A stretch of 64,000 nt of DNA from Hypericum androsaemum (GCA_963995505.1 OZ023182.1:16467619-16531618), one strand, 5' to 3'; counted from the stretch's first letter, positions 23,085-35,640 are shown. Numbers and translations are program-made. Notes: generated by a model not told the origin, from the letters alone.

Positions 23085-23490
23085 TGTAGATATCATAATT
23101 TAGAGGGTCGAATCTGAATTTTAAATATAAATGAAAAAAAACTTTATAATTGAGCCAAGTACTTAGGGACAAACTTTAGACTAAGACGGCCTATACGTGC
23201 TATCAAAATCTTGAGTCTTGAGGGTCAATTATATCAATCAGAATAAAAATATAAATAAAATCCAAACTTTCTAATTGGGTCAATTACTTACGGACAAACT
23301 TTTGGTTAAGATGGCCTATACGTGCATTTTTAGATATCAAAACTTTTTTTTATAAGTATTAGATATCAAAATATCGAGGGCCATTTATATCAATTAGAGT
23401 TCAATAATAAATGGAAAACATTATTTCTTTATTGTGGTCAAGTACCTACCGACAAACGTTTGGTTAAGATGGCCGATATATATGTCATCA
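23085..23490. repeat. Three tandem units of about 120-140 bp
   Basis: Each unit carries a GGGACAAAC / CGGACAAAC / CCGACAAAC phrase followed by TTAAGATGGCC (or close variant) and ATACGTGC-like sequence, preceded by GAGGGTC / GAGGGCC and ATATCAAT. The copies differ substantially, so the array is old. Confidence 0.7.
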
Positions 23491-24834
23491 TCGAAACATG
23501 TTAATTCATTAATTTGTCACTTTGGCTTCCAATCACTAACCCATTAATCATTCACTCAAAAAAAATTAATCATTCACAACATAATGAAAAACAGGTTGTA
23601 TCACGAAAATTAAGTTGTACCGCTCTAGATACCAATTGAAGGTTATCCGTTTGATTCAATTGCTATTTCGAGTTTAAATATTATGCAGTAGATATTATTA
23701 ATAAATTAATTATAGTAATTAAATATACTCGACTCTAGAATAATTTTGGACAATTTTGACGCCTGCTACTAATTAATTTACCTCTACTTAGACATTATTT
23801 TTACCTCTATTTAGATATTAATTGATTAAATTAATGGCAAACAAATATAGTATGGTATACAAAATTAATTTTAAGTAGTCAATCTGTCGTCAATTATTGA
23901 AATCTAATTGACCGTTCATTCGGTTTTAAAGTAACCAACTTTGACTAGTTAAATTAATCAAAAGATTCAAAACTAACCAATTTTGTCTGGTTCAAATAAT
24001 CAAAAATATCACCAACAAATACTTAGATCAATTGGTGGGTGATTTATTCTAATGAGTTCTCGAATTCGAATAATTGAGTATACACCAATATTAAATACTC
24101 ATTAAAAAAAATTTCAAAAATTATAACCGACTCGAATATAAATTAGTTGGAAAAAAAATAATTCTAGTCTACCTATAAAAAAGTTCAGGTTATCAAGTAA
24201 GGGTATGGTCCCGTGGAGAAGAAGCTGGATAGTGTTTTCAATTTGCACGCAAACTTATAAATCTAGTAAGAAGTGTGATGTCGGTAGCCGATAATCCCGA
24301 CCCTCATGCATGAGCTAACTTTGCCATTAAAAATTTACGGATATCAAATGTGGATTAATTGGTATTGATTTAGCGATATGCGGATATTAAGTAGTATTAG
24401 CAACAACAAAAAATTATAAGTAGCAATCTTCATGCATACGTGTCAAATGCTGCTTTAGTGGCTTTCCGTGATTCATGTTAGGGTGCCAAGGGATAAATAA
24501 GTTTGGAATATGATATCCGTTACTTTTTATAGTACTTTTTTAGTGTTATCGATCATCACAAAACCGAATAGATAAATAGAGAGCAACACTGAATATTTAT
24601 TTGTTCATAAGATTAGAATTTTACAAATTATTCAGAATATTCGTCAATAGTATAAATTCGGCACTTGTTAAAATTAATTTTCCGGCATGACTACGCTCAC
24701 ATGATTGCCACGCGGCTTCCAATTTTTTTTTGTTTATGATGATTTTAACGCGTAATTAACGAGTAATTATATGTTAAAACCAGATTAATTAATAAACTAA
24801 TTCGTTAAAAATAAATCACTTACTTGTTGAAGCA
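23491..24834. other. AT-rich intergenic stretch
   Basis: No gene recognised on either strand. Confidence 0.5.
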
Positions 24835-25424
24835 AGAGGTCCACAGGTTCGGGTCCACAATGTCTTCGTGCCAGTCGAATTACGATCACGTTATAACGGA
24901 TTCGTGATTGATTTTTACGAGATTTCCTCTATTGAAAATCTGATCAAAACTCAGGGACTATTCCAGAGTTTTTTTTCTTATTGAGTAGTTGTGGGAAAAC
25001 TTACAGATTGGTTCAACCGAATTTGCCTTTTTATAGGAAAATCCAGACAACCAGAACGTGCCACGTGATGCGCATGGCTGCCACGTGGCACTTTTAGGCC
25101 ACATGTCCGCCACGTGGCACTTCGGACCGCATGTTCGCCTTTTGGCATGCAGCGTGGCACTTCGGGCCGCATGTCCGCCACGTGGCATGCCGCGTGGCAA
25201 AGCTACCCCTAGCTTTGCCACGCAGCACCACGTCAACGTGCCACGCGGGCCGCCAACTCTAGCGGCAACTGCGTCAGCACCACGTCACGCTGACGTGGCG
25301 CTTGCGTGGCCTCGGGCCGGTCATCTCTGGTTGACTGGCCCATTCCACCCAAAATTTGGGCCTGATGGACCTGGGCCCAATCAGGCACAATAATAATTGC
25401 ATGATTGGGCCTTTAGGTCCAACA
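24835..25424 (-). mobile_element. Probable solo LTR with clustered CACGTG motifs
   Basis: The 590-bp block has LTR-style ends on the minus strand, TGTTGGACC at one end and TTCAACA at the other, with a TATAAAAAGG box on the minus strand (about 25027-25040) placed as in an LTR promoter. No second copy or internal region is next to it. The five bases on each side (TTACT and GTTTA) do not match, so the solo-LTR call is not proven. Confidence 0.5.
25062..25184. promoter_or_regulatory. Cluster of four CACGTG (G-box) motifs
   Basis: Palindromic CACGTG occurs at 25062-25067, 25082-25087, 25111-25116 and 25179-25184, mostly in a GCCACGTGGCA context. CACGTG binds plant bZIP and bHLH factors. Lying upstream of the minus-strand TATA box in the putative LTR, it could act as an enhancer. 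Confidence 0.5.
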
Positions 25425-25613
25425 GTTTAGGAAAAAATGAACTTTATTACTACGTGATATCATCCAGATTTTCTAAGTGATAAAAATTAAAAATATTAGA
25501 CTCATTATATGTATTTTAAATCACAAATAACAAAGTGAGAAATCAGGATACTATATGACAATAAATTACACTTTTTTCTTTTCTTTATTCCTTTTCTTTA
25601 TTGCCAGAATCGG

Positions 25614-26356
25614 AATCCTCCGCAAGAACAAAGCTTGAAGCATAATGCGGATGGTGTAAGAAGAGCATCCACTAACACTGCGGCAGCTGGAGGGCTTATC
25701 AGAGACAATACAGATCGATAGATTGGGGGTTTTGCAACTAACCTTGGTTCCTGCTCCTGTGCCATGGCTGAGTACTGGGCAGCCCTCAGAGGATTCGAAT
25801 TAGCCTGACACTTGGGAATTAAGGACCTGCACCTGGAAGTTGATTCTAAGTTGGTTGCTGAAGCCATTAGCAGCACGAAGAGTATTCCTACCACAGCCCC
25901 CACCCTTCTTGTGGACATCGCGGATATCTTGAGTAGACAGTGGACTGTCACGGTTACTCATGTCTATAGGAAAGGCAATGGCTGTGCTGATTGGATGGCT
26001 AATCACAGATTTACGGTACCTATAGGGATGCACTTCTTTGAACACCCGCCTGTGGAAATTGGTAGCTTACTGACTAGAGACATGTCTGGTGCGGCTTCCC
26101 CTAGACAAGTTGTAATAGATGACGGTGCAGGGACAAATTTTGTGATACACCAAACGTCAAGGGAAGTGTCAACTTTCCGAGGTACTCTTTCCCTACCACG
26201 GATTTTTCCCGCCGGATTTTCTCGTGGTAGGGTTTTGACGAGGCCAGCGGTCGCAACCTCAATGAGGCCGAGAGAGGGCCCTGCACTAAGTAGGATGTAA
26301 TCGGCATTTATATCTATAATATAGGGGTGATTGCCCCTCCATCTCCACCAAAAAAA
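25614..26356 (+). mobile_element. 5'-truncated LINE (RNase H 3' end)
   Basis: An 8-bp direct repeat, AGAATCGG, at 25606-25613 and 26357-26364 flanks a 743-bp insert that ends in an A run. Its coding content is the C-terminal RNase H domain of a plant LINE. 5' truncation, A tail and flanking duplication together are the standard outcome of target-primed reverse transcription. Confidence 0.82.
25650..26130 (+). pseudogene. LINE RNase H domain relic
   Basis: The plus strand reads GGLIRDN, then CAMAEYWAALRGFELA, a stop at 25807, and LGIKDLHLEVDSKLVAEAIS, followed by WTVTVTHVYRKGNGCADWMA. These are the RNase H strands and the conserved H-x-REGN-x-xAD-like motif of plant non-LTR retrotransposons. 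At least two stops interrupt it. Confidence 0.85.
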
Positions 26357-26364
26357 AGAATCGG

Positions 26365-29347
26365 TGCTATTGCCAAATGTTATTTTTTTCTAAATTTTTA
26401 GACTATGTTAGGTTTGAACTCTAGAACTTATTACATTCATACAATCTAAATGTCCTTTGGCGATATTATTTTTGTTTTAAGCATATATTCATGCAGTATA
26501 TAAATACTAAATTAATTAATATGTGTATAATATGTAAATGATATACTTACTCATTTAATTATGTAACATGTATGTTTTATGTACAATATCAAAAACCATA
26601 CATGATTCGAATCTGAGTAAATCATACGTTATCGAATTTGACCTTTATTTAAAAGTCTTGACTAACCTTTTTGCACGTCATGACATACGCAGTGGGGCAA
26701 TATAGACGATGAACGTGAGTCGTAAGTTGGAGTTGTCTCTTAAAAAAAAGAGTCACTCATGCAAGTGATAATTTAATCAATCCAAGATTCCAAGCAGCTG
26801 CGTCTGTTCCAAGGAACAAATCTTTCTCCGCCTTAGAAAACTCGCACCGAACAAGATTCTAGCCTTAATAATTTCCTCATGGTTCGTGGTATATCTCTCT
26901 CTTCTTGTCTAGAAACATTACTAGATTCTCCTAACGGTTGACCCGTGATTACTATAATTCGCTCTACTTTTTGACACCGCACAGAGACATTCTCATGGAT
27001 CGATATGCTAGGCCCCACCTCAAACCTTGTTTAAGTAATTTTTTCTATTTATGAGTTACTTTCTTAATTATATAGATTTGCTCTGAATCTGCATATCTGT
27101 CGATGACCAAATTTAATTCCAGATTAGTAGTTATCCTAAATTTAAACGAAGGCTTGGTATGTTACGAGAAACAGACCCAAATATCCTTACAACTCTAAGA
27201 GTTTAGGGTTTTTTTATTGAAAATATGATTGGGTGAACTAGTCATAGCTTGAACTAGTATTTAGCATTTTGTACAGATTTAGTATGGAGAACAAATGTCA
27301 ATTTGTACTTATATATTGGAGATATATAAAAATAATTACTTTTAAAAAATATGAATTGCTAACCCATATTTATCTTTAAGATAACCATTCCCATGATTTT
27401 GTTTTTGACCTTTAATGAACTTGGTGCATTAATTTTCGTTTTTTCTTTTGCGAACATTGAGTTGACCATTAACGAACAGCAACCTTTAGATGGTTAGATT
27501 AATTAATATATAGAAAATATTAGCGAATACAAATTGTAGACAAAATTGGATTGTAGAAAATAGATAATCCAATATATACAACATTTTGCATACAATATTA
27601 CGGAATGGTTAGTTACAAATAAAACCAAATACTTTAAGTGGATCATTTAGTCACATTGACATTTTACGCAACTGATCAAAATTTACAATAAGTGTCACAA
27701 CTAAAACTTAGATAAGGAACTTAGGATTGCTAAAGATGCAAAAGTGCTAGTCAATCTTAGTGAGCGATTATAAATGCTAGAACAATTTTTTCGTAGTTTA
27801 AAAATATTGTTTTGTGTTGATTAATGAACTCGATACTTAGCTTAGCTTGACCACCTATGTTATGATTCGTGTTAACCAAACGATTTGAGTGGCATTAAGG
27901 AAAATTGGCCAATTAATCAACTAACTAGCTACTTATTAATTAGAGGTTTTGATTATTGGTTAGTAGTTCATTTGGTGGTATCTAGTACTTCTCTATTAGT
28001 TGATTTAGAGAGTGGTTAGTATGAGAGACTAGAGATTACTAATTAACTCTTTAAGTGTAACTAAGTACTAATTTAGACCAACTAGTATGCAATAGTACCA
28101 GTTAATTGCTTTAGGAATACCTGAATTATAACAGACGCCTAATTAAACAAAAAAAAAATAGATGACTATTAGATGTCTGGAAAGTACCCAAAATCATCTA
28201 GTTTTTTTCACTCAGCTGATTAATCAAAATTTGAATCGGATAAAACTGTTAAAATAATATTAAAATTCTTTCCAAAATGTATTTAGCATTAAAAACATCT
28301 ATTTTAGGACAGAACAAAAGCATCTTAATCTGTTTCCGGTTAGAGCAGTACCAGGAGAGAGATGGGCTTCTCAACAATGTTCGTAATCTGCTCTGCAGGC
28401 CCCCAGGCCCGTACCCTCATTCTGCCAGTGGTCCAACTCCACCAAATCAGCTGAATCTCACTTTTTGGAGGACAACAGCAAGTTTTTTGAATAATAATTT
28501 TTATTTTCAAATAAAAAAAATTATCTTCCTAGTTCCATGATTTTAATTGAGAGAGAAAGAGAAGGTGCGTATTGAATTTCTTAGAGAGAGAGAGAGAGAA
28601 GCATATAAAATTTAATTGCGAGAGAAAAATATTTAATTTAATTAAGGAGAGGAGGAGCACGGAGATGGGAGGAAATATTTATGAGAATTTAATAGTCATA
28701 ATTCGTGTTGGGGGTGTAGGTGCATCATTTTTTGTCCCGAAAATATCCCTACGTAGCATTTTTATGACATAATGATATTCGGACAATATTGCGTCGTCTA
28801 ATTCAAGTTTGAACTAGTGAAATTTTTAAAAGGTAGTAAAGTTCTGTCAACAGTTTTTTTACACAGGTACGTTCTCAACTGAATGGTTCGAATTCGAAAT
28901 TTTTTGGTCAAGATATGACGTCCTTACCTGTTAATCTAAATGTTTGTTATTGAAAATCCCTATGTAGCTATGGTCATTGATTGATGAAAACTTATGAGAC
29001 GTAGCAGATCGGACAGCCACAGAATCAGGCGAAAGTGCTGAGAAAATGCTCCCTAGTAGGGGAACGACACCACACCATATTTGCGTACTGATCCTAACTA
29101 ACAAAAGAGGGAACGACTGCTGGTCTGCAACAATTTTTTGCATAGTACAAATAGGACAGATCATTTTTAACCCAATCCTTGGGATCTGGTCTGATGATAA
29201 AATATCTCTGGCTACAAATTATTTATCAACTAACTCCCTCTGTAGTGATGCAATTTGGTCTTTGGTATACAACGAATAGCAGACGACACATAACGTAGAA
29301 AATCAACATGCCAATACATTGCTAACCAAAGGAATGGACAGGTAACA
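26365..29347. other. AT-rich intergenic stretch
   Basis: No convincing gene. Microsatellite (AG)n lies at 28583-28599. A minus-strand frame at 28931-29164 contains CPIC followed by a tryptophan-bearing stretch that vaguely resembles the zinc-binding tail of LINE reverse transcriptases; too degraded to call. Confidence 0.4.
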
Positions 29348-29356
29348 TAATTATTT

Positions 29357-30303
29357 GAGATAATTAAGTTCGGGCTCCTATTTTTTGGTATATTCGGTGT
29401 TCAGTCTCATATTTTACGAAAATTAATTAAAAAAATTTTAAAGTTTGATTTTATTATACTCTTAGGCCTTTCGCTGACGTCAGTATATATTTTTTCTTTT
29501 CTTGTTATGAAAATGATAAAAATATCCTTAAAAAAATTTTAAAAACTATCTTCTTCAACCTATAGATCTCTCTCTCACTATGAACACCAATATCTCTCAA
29601 TATCTTCTTCAACCTCTTCGTCACTCCTACCAAGCACTTCCACCCTACCAACAGCCATTGGTTTCAACTAGATGAACAAATTCGTCACGCCATGGGTTTC
29701 AATTAAATGTATACAAATAATATATAGTAACCATTGATAGTACAGAACTAGGAGAACTAAGCTCCAATTTTCCAAACAAAAAAAAGAAAAGAAAAAGGAT
29801 CAGAAACCCTAATTTCTAAATTAATTTGAACACAGTATAGAGACATGTTGGGTTTGGAGATGTGCTCTGCAAAGAGGGCGAGGGTTTTGCACAATTATTT
29901 TTCGGGTCTTGTGTTTAGAGAGATGTGCTATGGCTTTGGTTATCAGGAGAGAGAAAGAGGGGAGGGAAGGGGACATTTGGGTAAGGGAGAAGGAAAAAAT
30001 AATAATTTATTTCAAGATAGCTTTTTTTTTGTTTTGAAAGGGAAGGGGACATTTGGATCGATGGTTCTTTGAGAAATTAGACAAGGAGGACGAAAAGGTT
30101 GAAGAAGATAGATAGATATTTTGATGTTCACAGTGAGAGATGTAAATGTTAAAGAAGATAGATTTTTTTTAAGAGTATTTTTATCATTTCTATGGAAAAA
30201 AATATGCCGACGTCAACGAAGGTCATGAGAGTATATAATAAAGCCAAATCTCGAAAAAAATTTAATCAATTTTCGTGGGACAGGGACTGAGAGTAATTAT
30301 CCC
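29357..30303. mobile_element. Mutator-like MITE with perfect 9-bp target duplication
   Basis: TAATTATTT occurs directly at 29348-29356 and 30304-30312, the 9-bp duplication expected of Mutator elements. Tips are GAGATAATTA and TAATTATCCC. The subterminal blocks (TTATTATACTCT, GCTGACGTCAGTATAT, AAAATATCC) recur inverted at the right end and match the order seen at 3171-4495 and 58617-59718. Interior 29550-30130 contains decayed CT-rich then GA-rich sequence with no recognised gene. Confidence 0.82.
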
Positions 30304-30312
30304 TAATTATTT

Positions 30313-31828
30313 TGTCGAAAACATAATGAGAGATTGGATTGGGGCGATCAGATGGATGCCATGCACCACTCCACTGATCAAGAGTGGTCCTTTTGAAATG
30401 GACTTAACCCAAGTTTGAGATTTTTCTAACATCTGCTATTCCAACACTCATTGAGTTGATTAATTTATGTTAGAGTCGGATAAAATATTTAAAAAATGAC
30501 AAAATTATTTTAACAAGTATTTAAAACTAATACATTTTCAATAACTCGAACGAAAAAACTATTTTTTTTAATTTTATAAATATATTTTTGTCGTGACCAT
30601 TATTTAAACCCTGGTTCAATCTCCACTCGACTCTTCCCTCATGTCATTAAAACATGTGCTCTTTGGTAAACTACAAACCTGAAGAACAACTCTACTTACA
30701 TAAGACCATTTAAGTCTCACGAATGTCAAAAACATCATCGAAAAAATAAACGGTGTCCTTGATATACATGACCACGACAGAGATTAAAAAAAACCAAATT
30801 GCATGATATACAGGACCACGAGCTTTCTTGTGGGGGTGCATTTGATCCAGATCTAAAAGCTTTCCCCCATTGACTTGTTATAATTTAAACTGCCAGCTAC
30901 GGTGGGTTACATATGTGCATGCCTCCCAGAATTGGACCACGTCAAGGTGGTCCTTATTTGTTTGGTTTATATCCTCTTGTATCGATCCGATCGGCTGATC
31001 TAGATTCGAGCTGGAAAAACTTTGAAAGGTGATAAAATTCTCCTAGCATGTATTTAGCACTGTTGTTGCGTTAATAAGAACTCAAACTTGAGACCTGATT
31101 AAACTAGAACAATGCTCTCGATCTAAGTACTTGTTGGTACAAGGTGATAAATATAGGTGGTCTTTATTTATCACAATCATCATATGTTTTGCAGGAAAGT
31201 GTGTGTGTTCGGACACTGTCAGTCCTTATGAGCTGCTGCTACTGTACAAATTAGTACTAGGCATTGGCATGAACTTTTATGCTTCCATCTTACATAGATT
31301 TGTGAAGTGACAAGTGATTCTTGGGAGATTGGAAAAGGCTCCAATAGTCCTAACCTTGCATGTTGCTTGTTTGGTCGAGATGAGACAGCGCACTGGCTGG
31401 ACCTGGATGTTCCGCCCGATCCAGAGGCCTTTTCAGCTTTTCGGCCCGTTTCGGAAGTGCGCAAGCCCTTAAAAGAGTTGTTCAAATTTAATCAATAGTT
31501 TGAATTATTGGTATTGGGAAAAGCATAAACCAAAAAAAAAAAGTTAACTGTTTTACAATTTCATCCCCTGAAACAGTTTGTTTGATTAATTCTCTAGAAG
31601 CCCAATAATTTTACTTAGTTGCAACTTACAAAGAGGTTGAACATTATACCTTAAAGATTATCCATGTGGATATTTAACAATATTGATGTATGATAAACTG
31701 GAAACATCATGAATGATTTGCAAGAATTATCCTTAATGGCACAAGACATAAAAAATTTAATGAAATATGATTTTGGTGTTTTAATAATTACTTTTTTTAA
31801 AAATATCACGTAAATAACATAGACCCGA
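30313..31828. other. AT-rich intergenic stretch
   Basis: No gene recognised. Open frames on both strands at 31219-31498 overlap exactly and have no known domain. Confidence 0.45.
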
Positions 31829-31836
31829 AATATTAT

Positions 31837-32406
31837 CATTGTTTTCGAAGATACGGTCTGACTGGTCGGACCAGGAATCTGAGCCTTGGGCTAGTCAGAA
31901 AACCATGTATGTATGCTTACATAAAGAACCGGATAATTTCTGGTCAGACCGGATGGTTGGCTCGGATTTTTGACACGGAAAAATTTGGTTCGTTAGGTTT
32001 GACCAAAAATTTAATCAAAAAAATCTGAAATTCACCCAACCCAACCCAACCTAAAAAAATTTTAAAAAATCATATTACATTCTCAAATTTTCCAAAATAA
32101 ACTAAATTAGCAAAGAGCTTAGCCTTTGTCTTCTTGGTGGTTGGTGCTTGCACCAGAATCATAGGATCACGGGTTCGATGCATCCATTTTCCCAAAAAAA
32201 ATTAAATTAACAAGGATAATTATACCAAATATGAAATAAATTGACCAACATATCAAGAATATTAATTTTTAAACCTATTATTTACTCAATTTATATATAA
32301 AATAAATAAATACACTGTCCAACTATCGGTCTGACCGGTCGAATCAATTGATCCAAAGATCAGACCAAAATCCGGGTCACTCTCTGGGTCGTTTTTTAAA
32401 AGAATG
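31837..32406. mobile_element. hAT-like MITE, copy 2
   Basis: A perfect 8-bp duplication, AATATTAT, at 31829-31836 and 32407-32414 bounds 570 bp whose tips are CATTGTTTTCGAAGA and GTTTTTTAAAAGAATG. Inverted GGTCTGAC/CCGGTC blocks match copy 1, and the lengths are nearly identical (570 and 571 bp). A GGGTTCGATGC phrase near 32170 resembles a tRNA B box but no tRNA fold is evident. Confidence 0.85.
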
Positions 32407-32652
32407 AATATTATTACCAAAGTTAAACATAGTTCCTTTACATTACGGGCCGCAAAACCCAAGCCCATGTAATCGGAGGGCCGAATGCCCTTTCAATCCA
32501 TCCTAGTACTTGATAATGAATTGTTTTCACTGCCAACTCCCTTTCTACATAGATTTTTTAAAATTATATTCGTAGCTGACCTACTGAATCGATTAATCTA
32601 AATTTGAATCGTGTTTATTAAAAAGAAGATCAAAGAGATGGGCTTCATTGCA

Positions 32653-35211
32653 TTAATCAAGCAGCTCTTGTCGTTTGGCCAACAAGCGTGCAATCTCAGC
32701 ATCCAGTTCTTCTTCTTGATCAGAAATCGCCAAAAACTGAGCCGCCAGTAAGCTGCACTGTTCATCTTCTCGGACAATGCTGGAACCAAGGTGCGCCAAT
32801 GTCGCTTGGAAGGATGCTTTAGAGACTTGGACATCATGCATACGTGCCATCGTTTCGGGAACATTCTCCCGGAGCTCCTCCAAGCAATACAACAGATCTT
32901 GTAGACTTGCACATTCGTGCGAATCGGAACTCCGTTGATTAAGTGACTCGACAGTTCTTTGAACATCATAGAAGGCATTGGCCTGGTGAATCGCCTCCAC
33001 TGGCATGCTCATGTACCCTTTCAACACTTCTCTATGCTGTGTGGATATAAGTCAAATGAGAGAGTTGTGCAGAGGTTGGAAAGTAACCGCTTAAATCATT
33101 TGGCTACATTTTACCAAAATGATCGTAGGAGAGTGGAAACAAAAGAAATTTTATGTTTGGAAGAATTTCTACTGTATATAAAAAGAAAAAGAAGTACCCG
33201 TTCGAGGTCCAGGGTTGTTGAGGAGTCGTAATTATTGCAGATTCTTTCTTCCTGGGTTTGGTGTAAGGTAATTTTTGTGGCATAATTACTGGCAGGTTGA
33301 TATGATGTTGCTACTTCTGCATAAGAAAGAACTTTAAACTCTGCTCCTGATGAATAATCTGAAACCAAGGTAACTGAGAAGAAAAAAATATATACCTGCA
33401 GCCGAAATACGCAAGGAACTGTGCGCTCTCGGATTCTCCTGATGCTCAATGAGCATCCCTTGAGGACCTGTCAATAATGATGAAACATGTGGTTCAGTTG
33501 ATTATCTTTACGAGATATCTAACTGAAATTCCTATTGTCGTCTGAGGGAGTAAGCTAGGATTACCAAATGTGGATGTCGGTACTCGACTAGCATGTTCCA
33601 TGAGCATTGAGCACCCGGAGATGGATAGAGCTTGTAATGATTTCAGCCTCAAGATTCCCTTTGGAAGATTCTGAATTCTCTTGCAATTTCTGAGATCCAA
33701 ACTTGTAAGACTTGAAAGGCACCCTAGTGACGGAGGAAGTCTTGTTAGATTATTGCAGTCCGAGACATCGAGTGAGCAGAGGAATTTCAGTGCCATTAGG
33801 CTCGGAAGGCTCGTCAATGATGTACAACCTTTCAGATTGATGTACTCGAGCTTGGTAAGATATTGGACGGAAGACACATCAACCAGATTATCGCAACCAC
33901 GAAGATCTAAACTCTGCAGCTTACAGTCCCTCGAAAGATCTGGCATCTTGACAAGGCTTGAACAACTTAAGTCAAGATGCTTCAGGTTAACAAGATCCTG
34001 AAGATAGGCATTGTCGCTACCAGGTAAGTAGACTTCCATTAGACATTCAGGACGAACATTCGGAGCCCACGATCTCCAAGGACCGCAAAGCAGGAAATGA
34101 TCAACAGGCTTCCTTAGGTACTGTACAGGAAGTCTCCCTGCTATGTAACCACCCAAGGGAAAGTCCCCAGGCGCTCTGCAATCGACTAGTTCCTCTTCCG
34201 CACCAGTTGAAACGCATACCACTCTGCCATGATCGTCATTGCTCGCATTACCCTGCGCGCTGAGGTTGCGAGACTGAAAAAACATCGACACGTCAGCCTT
34301 CGAGTCAGCACCCGTCCCCCGCGCCGCAGGCTCCAAGAAAATACGGCTCTCCCACATATCACACGCGCCGTTTCCATCCCTCCGAACCGGCCGTCCGGCA
34401 GGCCGAGATCAGCGAACTTGTTCTCTTCTGGGTTGCAATCAATTCTCGGCTCCCTGGTCGGCGTGTTTGGGTGGCTGATCCTCACTGGCCGAGGGTGGTT
34501 GTGGTCGCAGGAGTAGGTCACCACTAGCATGGTGGGGTCCACCTTGCTGCGCTCTACATGCTTCCTAGCCGGGCAGCCCTTGGTGCTAGTACACCTATAG
34601 TATCCCCTGCAACAAGAAACATCAAAGATACAACGTTATTGCTCGATTCGAACCCGAGTCGTAGACTACAATCTCAAATCTCCACCCCGCCTTTAAACTA
34701 GGTTGGCGTTACTAGTTGTAGGTTAGAATTGAGACCAATATAGGTAGGTGCTTTTTTTTATTTAATTACCTCGGGTAAGGGGAACCTTTGACGGGTTTCT
34801 GGCCGTATTTCCTCCAAGCCCAAGAATCGGACGGCGTGGTAGAGTTCACGCCCTTCATCGGCACCGACACCACTTTCTTTTGTATCCCTCTCTTGCTGGT
34901 ACAAAACACATTTTAATAACGCAGTGTTTAAGTCACGACTTAACGGACTAATTTACAAGGGAAGTTCGGTTTGACATATACAATCAACAAATAAAATTCA
35001 TATCGCTTCAGTGACTTGTGAGACAAGTAACCCGAAATCCATTCTCTAACATATATGTATGTATGTACCTTCTTTTGGGAGAAGAAGTAGAGGTCGTCTT
35101 CATGTCGTGGAGGAAGGTAGAAGGAGGAGGAGACTCATGGCCGCTCTCTGTGGTATTCTCGTGCTCTTCTTGGTCACTGATCAGTGGGCTACTGCTCAGT
35201 CTACCTTCCAT
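32653..35211 (-). CDS. WRKY (group IIe-type) and LRR fusion protein, predicted
   Basis: Minus-strand exons: 35211-35069, 34895-34770, 34606-34363, 34273-33565, 33467-33396, 33358-33198, 33036-32653; all phases fit, giving 612 residues. Residues 72-130 are a WRKY domain: WRKYGQK at 75-81, then C95-x5-C101-x23-H125-x-H127, with the intron at the usual PR|GYYR site; the SPYPRGYYRC and [16 protein letters not shown] phrases point to group IIe, which binds W-boxes in the nucleus. Residues ~240-400 are five to six LRRs of the TIR-NBS-LRR kind ([37 protein letters not shown]). The last 127 residues form a helical, probably coiled-coil tail. No TIR or NB-ARC is present. The link between WRKY and LRR needs an 89-bp intron (34362-34274) with a weak donor (CGT|GTGATA) and a strong acceptor (TTTTTTCAG). 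Otherwise the WRKY frame ends at 34186 and the LRR part is a separate or frameshifted gene. Confidence 0.68.
34363..35211 (-). CDS. WRKY transcription factor portion of the fusion locus
   Basis: Listed separately because this half is certain while the fusion is not. The three exons code for an N-terminus with [14 protein letters not shown], close in style to WRKY65/69, and then the complete WRKY DNA-binding domain. If the proposed intron is not spliced, the protein would continue in frame to a stop at 34186 with an arginine-rich, family-unlike tail. ATG at 35211 is chosen; no other in-frame ATG lies upstream in the exon. Confidence 0.88.
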
Positions 35212-35310
35212 AACTACAACCAATTAACTTGAAGATGTGTTATTTTCTGATCCTTGATCAATCTCAGGAGCCCGCGGAGATAAATATGATTTGGAGGGTC
35301 AATACAAATT

Positions 35311-35332
35311 AAGAGAGAGAGAGAGAGAGAGA
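35311..35332. repeat. (GA)n microsatellite in the WRKY-LRR 5' region
   Basis: About ten GA repeats 100 bp upstream of the WRKY start codon, between the gene and the Pack-MULE edge. Confidence 0.85.
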
Positions 35333-35520
35333 TTAAGGTGGTGTGCTTGGTTGGTTGGTGATATCAAGAGAAGAAAACAAATGGGAAGAGGGGGAGGGAG
35401 GGTGGGCGGGAGGAGACCGGATTGAGTGGGGACTAAAGAAAATTTGTCCACCGGTGAGAACTACATTTTGGGCCGTCAGATTTGATTATTTTTAAATCTG
35501 ATGGTCAATAACCTATCAGG

Positions 35521-35640
35521 TAATATTGGTTTGTATGTGAAGTGATATTGGTTTGCAAGATGCTGGTTTACATATGAAGTGATATTGGTTTGGATGTGAA
35601 GTGATATTGGTTTGCATGTGTAGTGATATTGGTTTGAGTT
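35521..35640 (-). repeat. 22-bp repeat array in left TIR
   Basis: About five copies of a unit containing GTGATATTGGTTTG. It is the inverted partner of the array at 37462-37617. Confidence 0.85.

Noticed and set aside
28931..29300. LINE reverse transcriptase zinc-binding tail
   Set aside because: A CPIC pair and a tryptophan alone are too little; no flanking LINE sequence could be recognised.
32110..32200. tRNA gene or SINE head inside hAT MITE copy 2
   Set aside because: A GGGTTCGATGC phrase resembles a B box, but no cloverleaf or proper A box was found.
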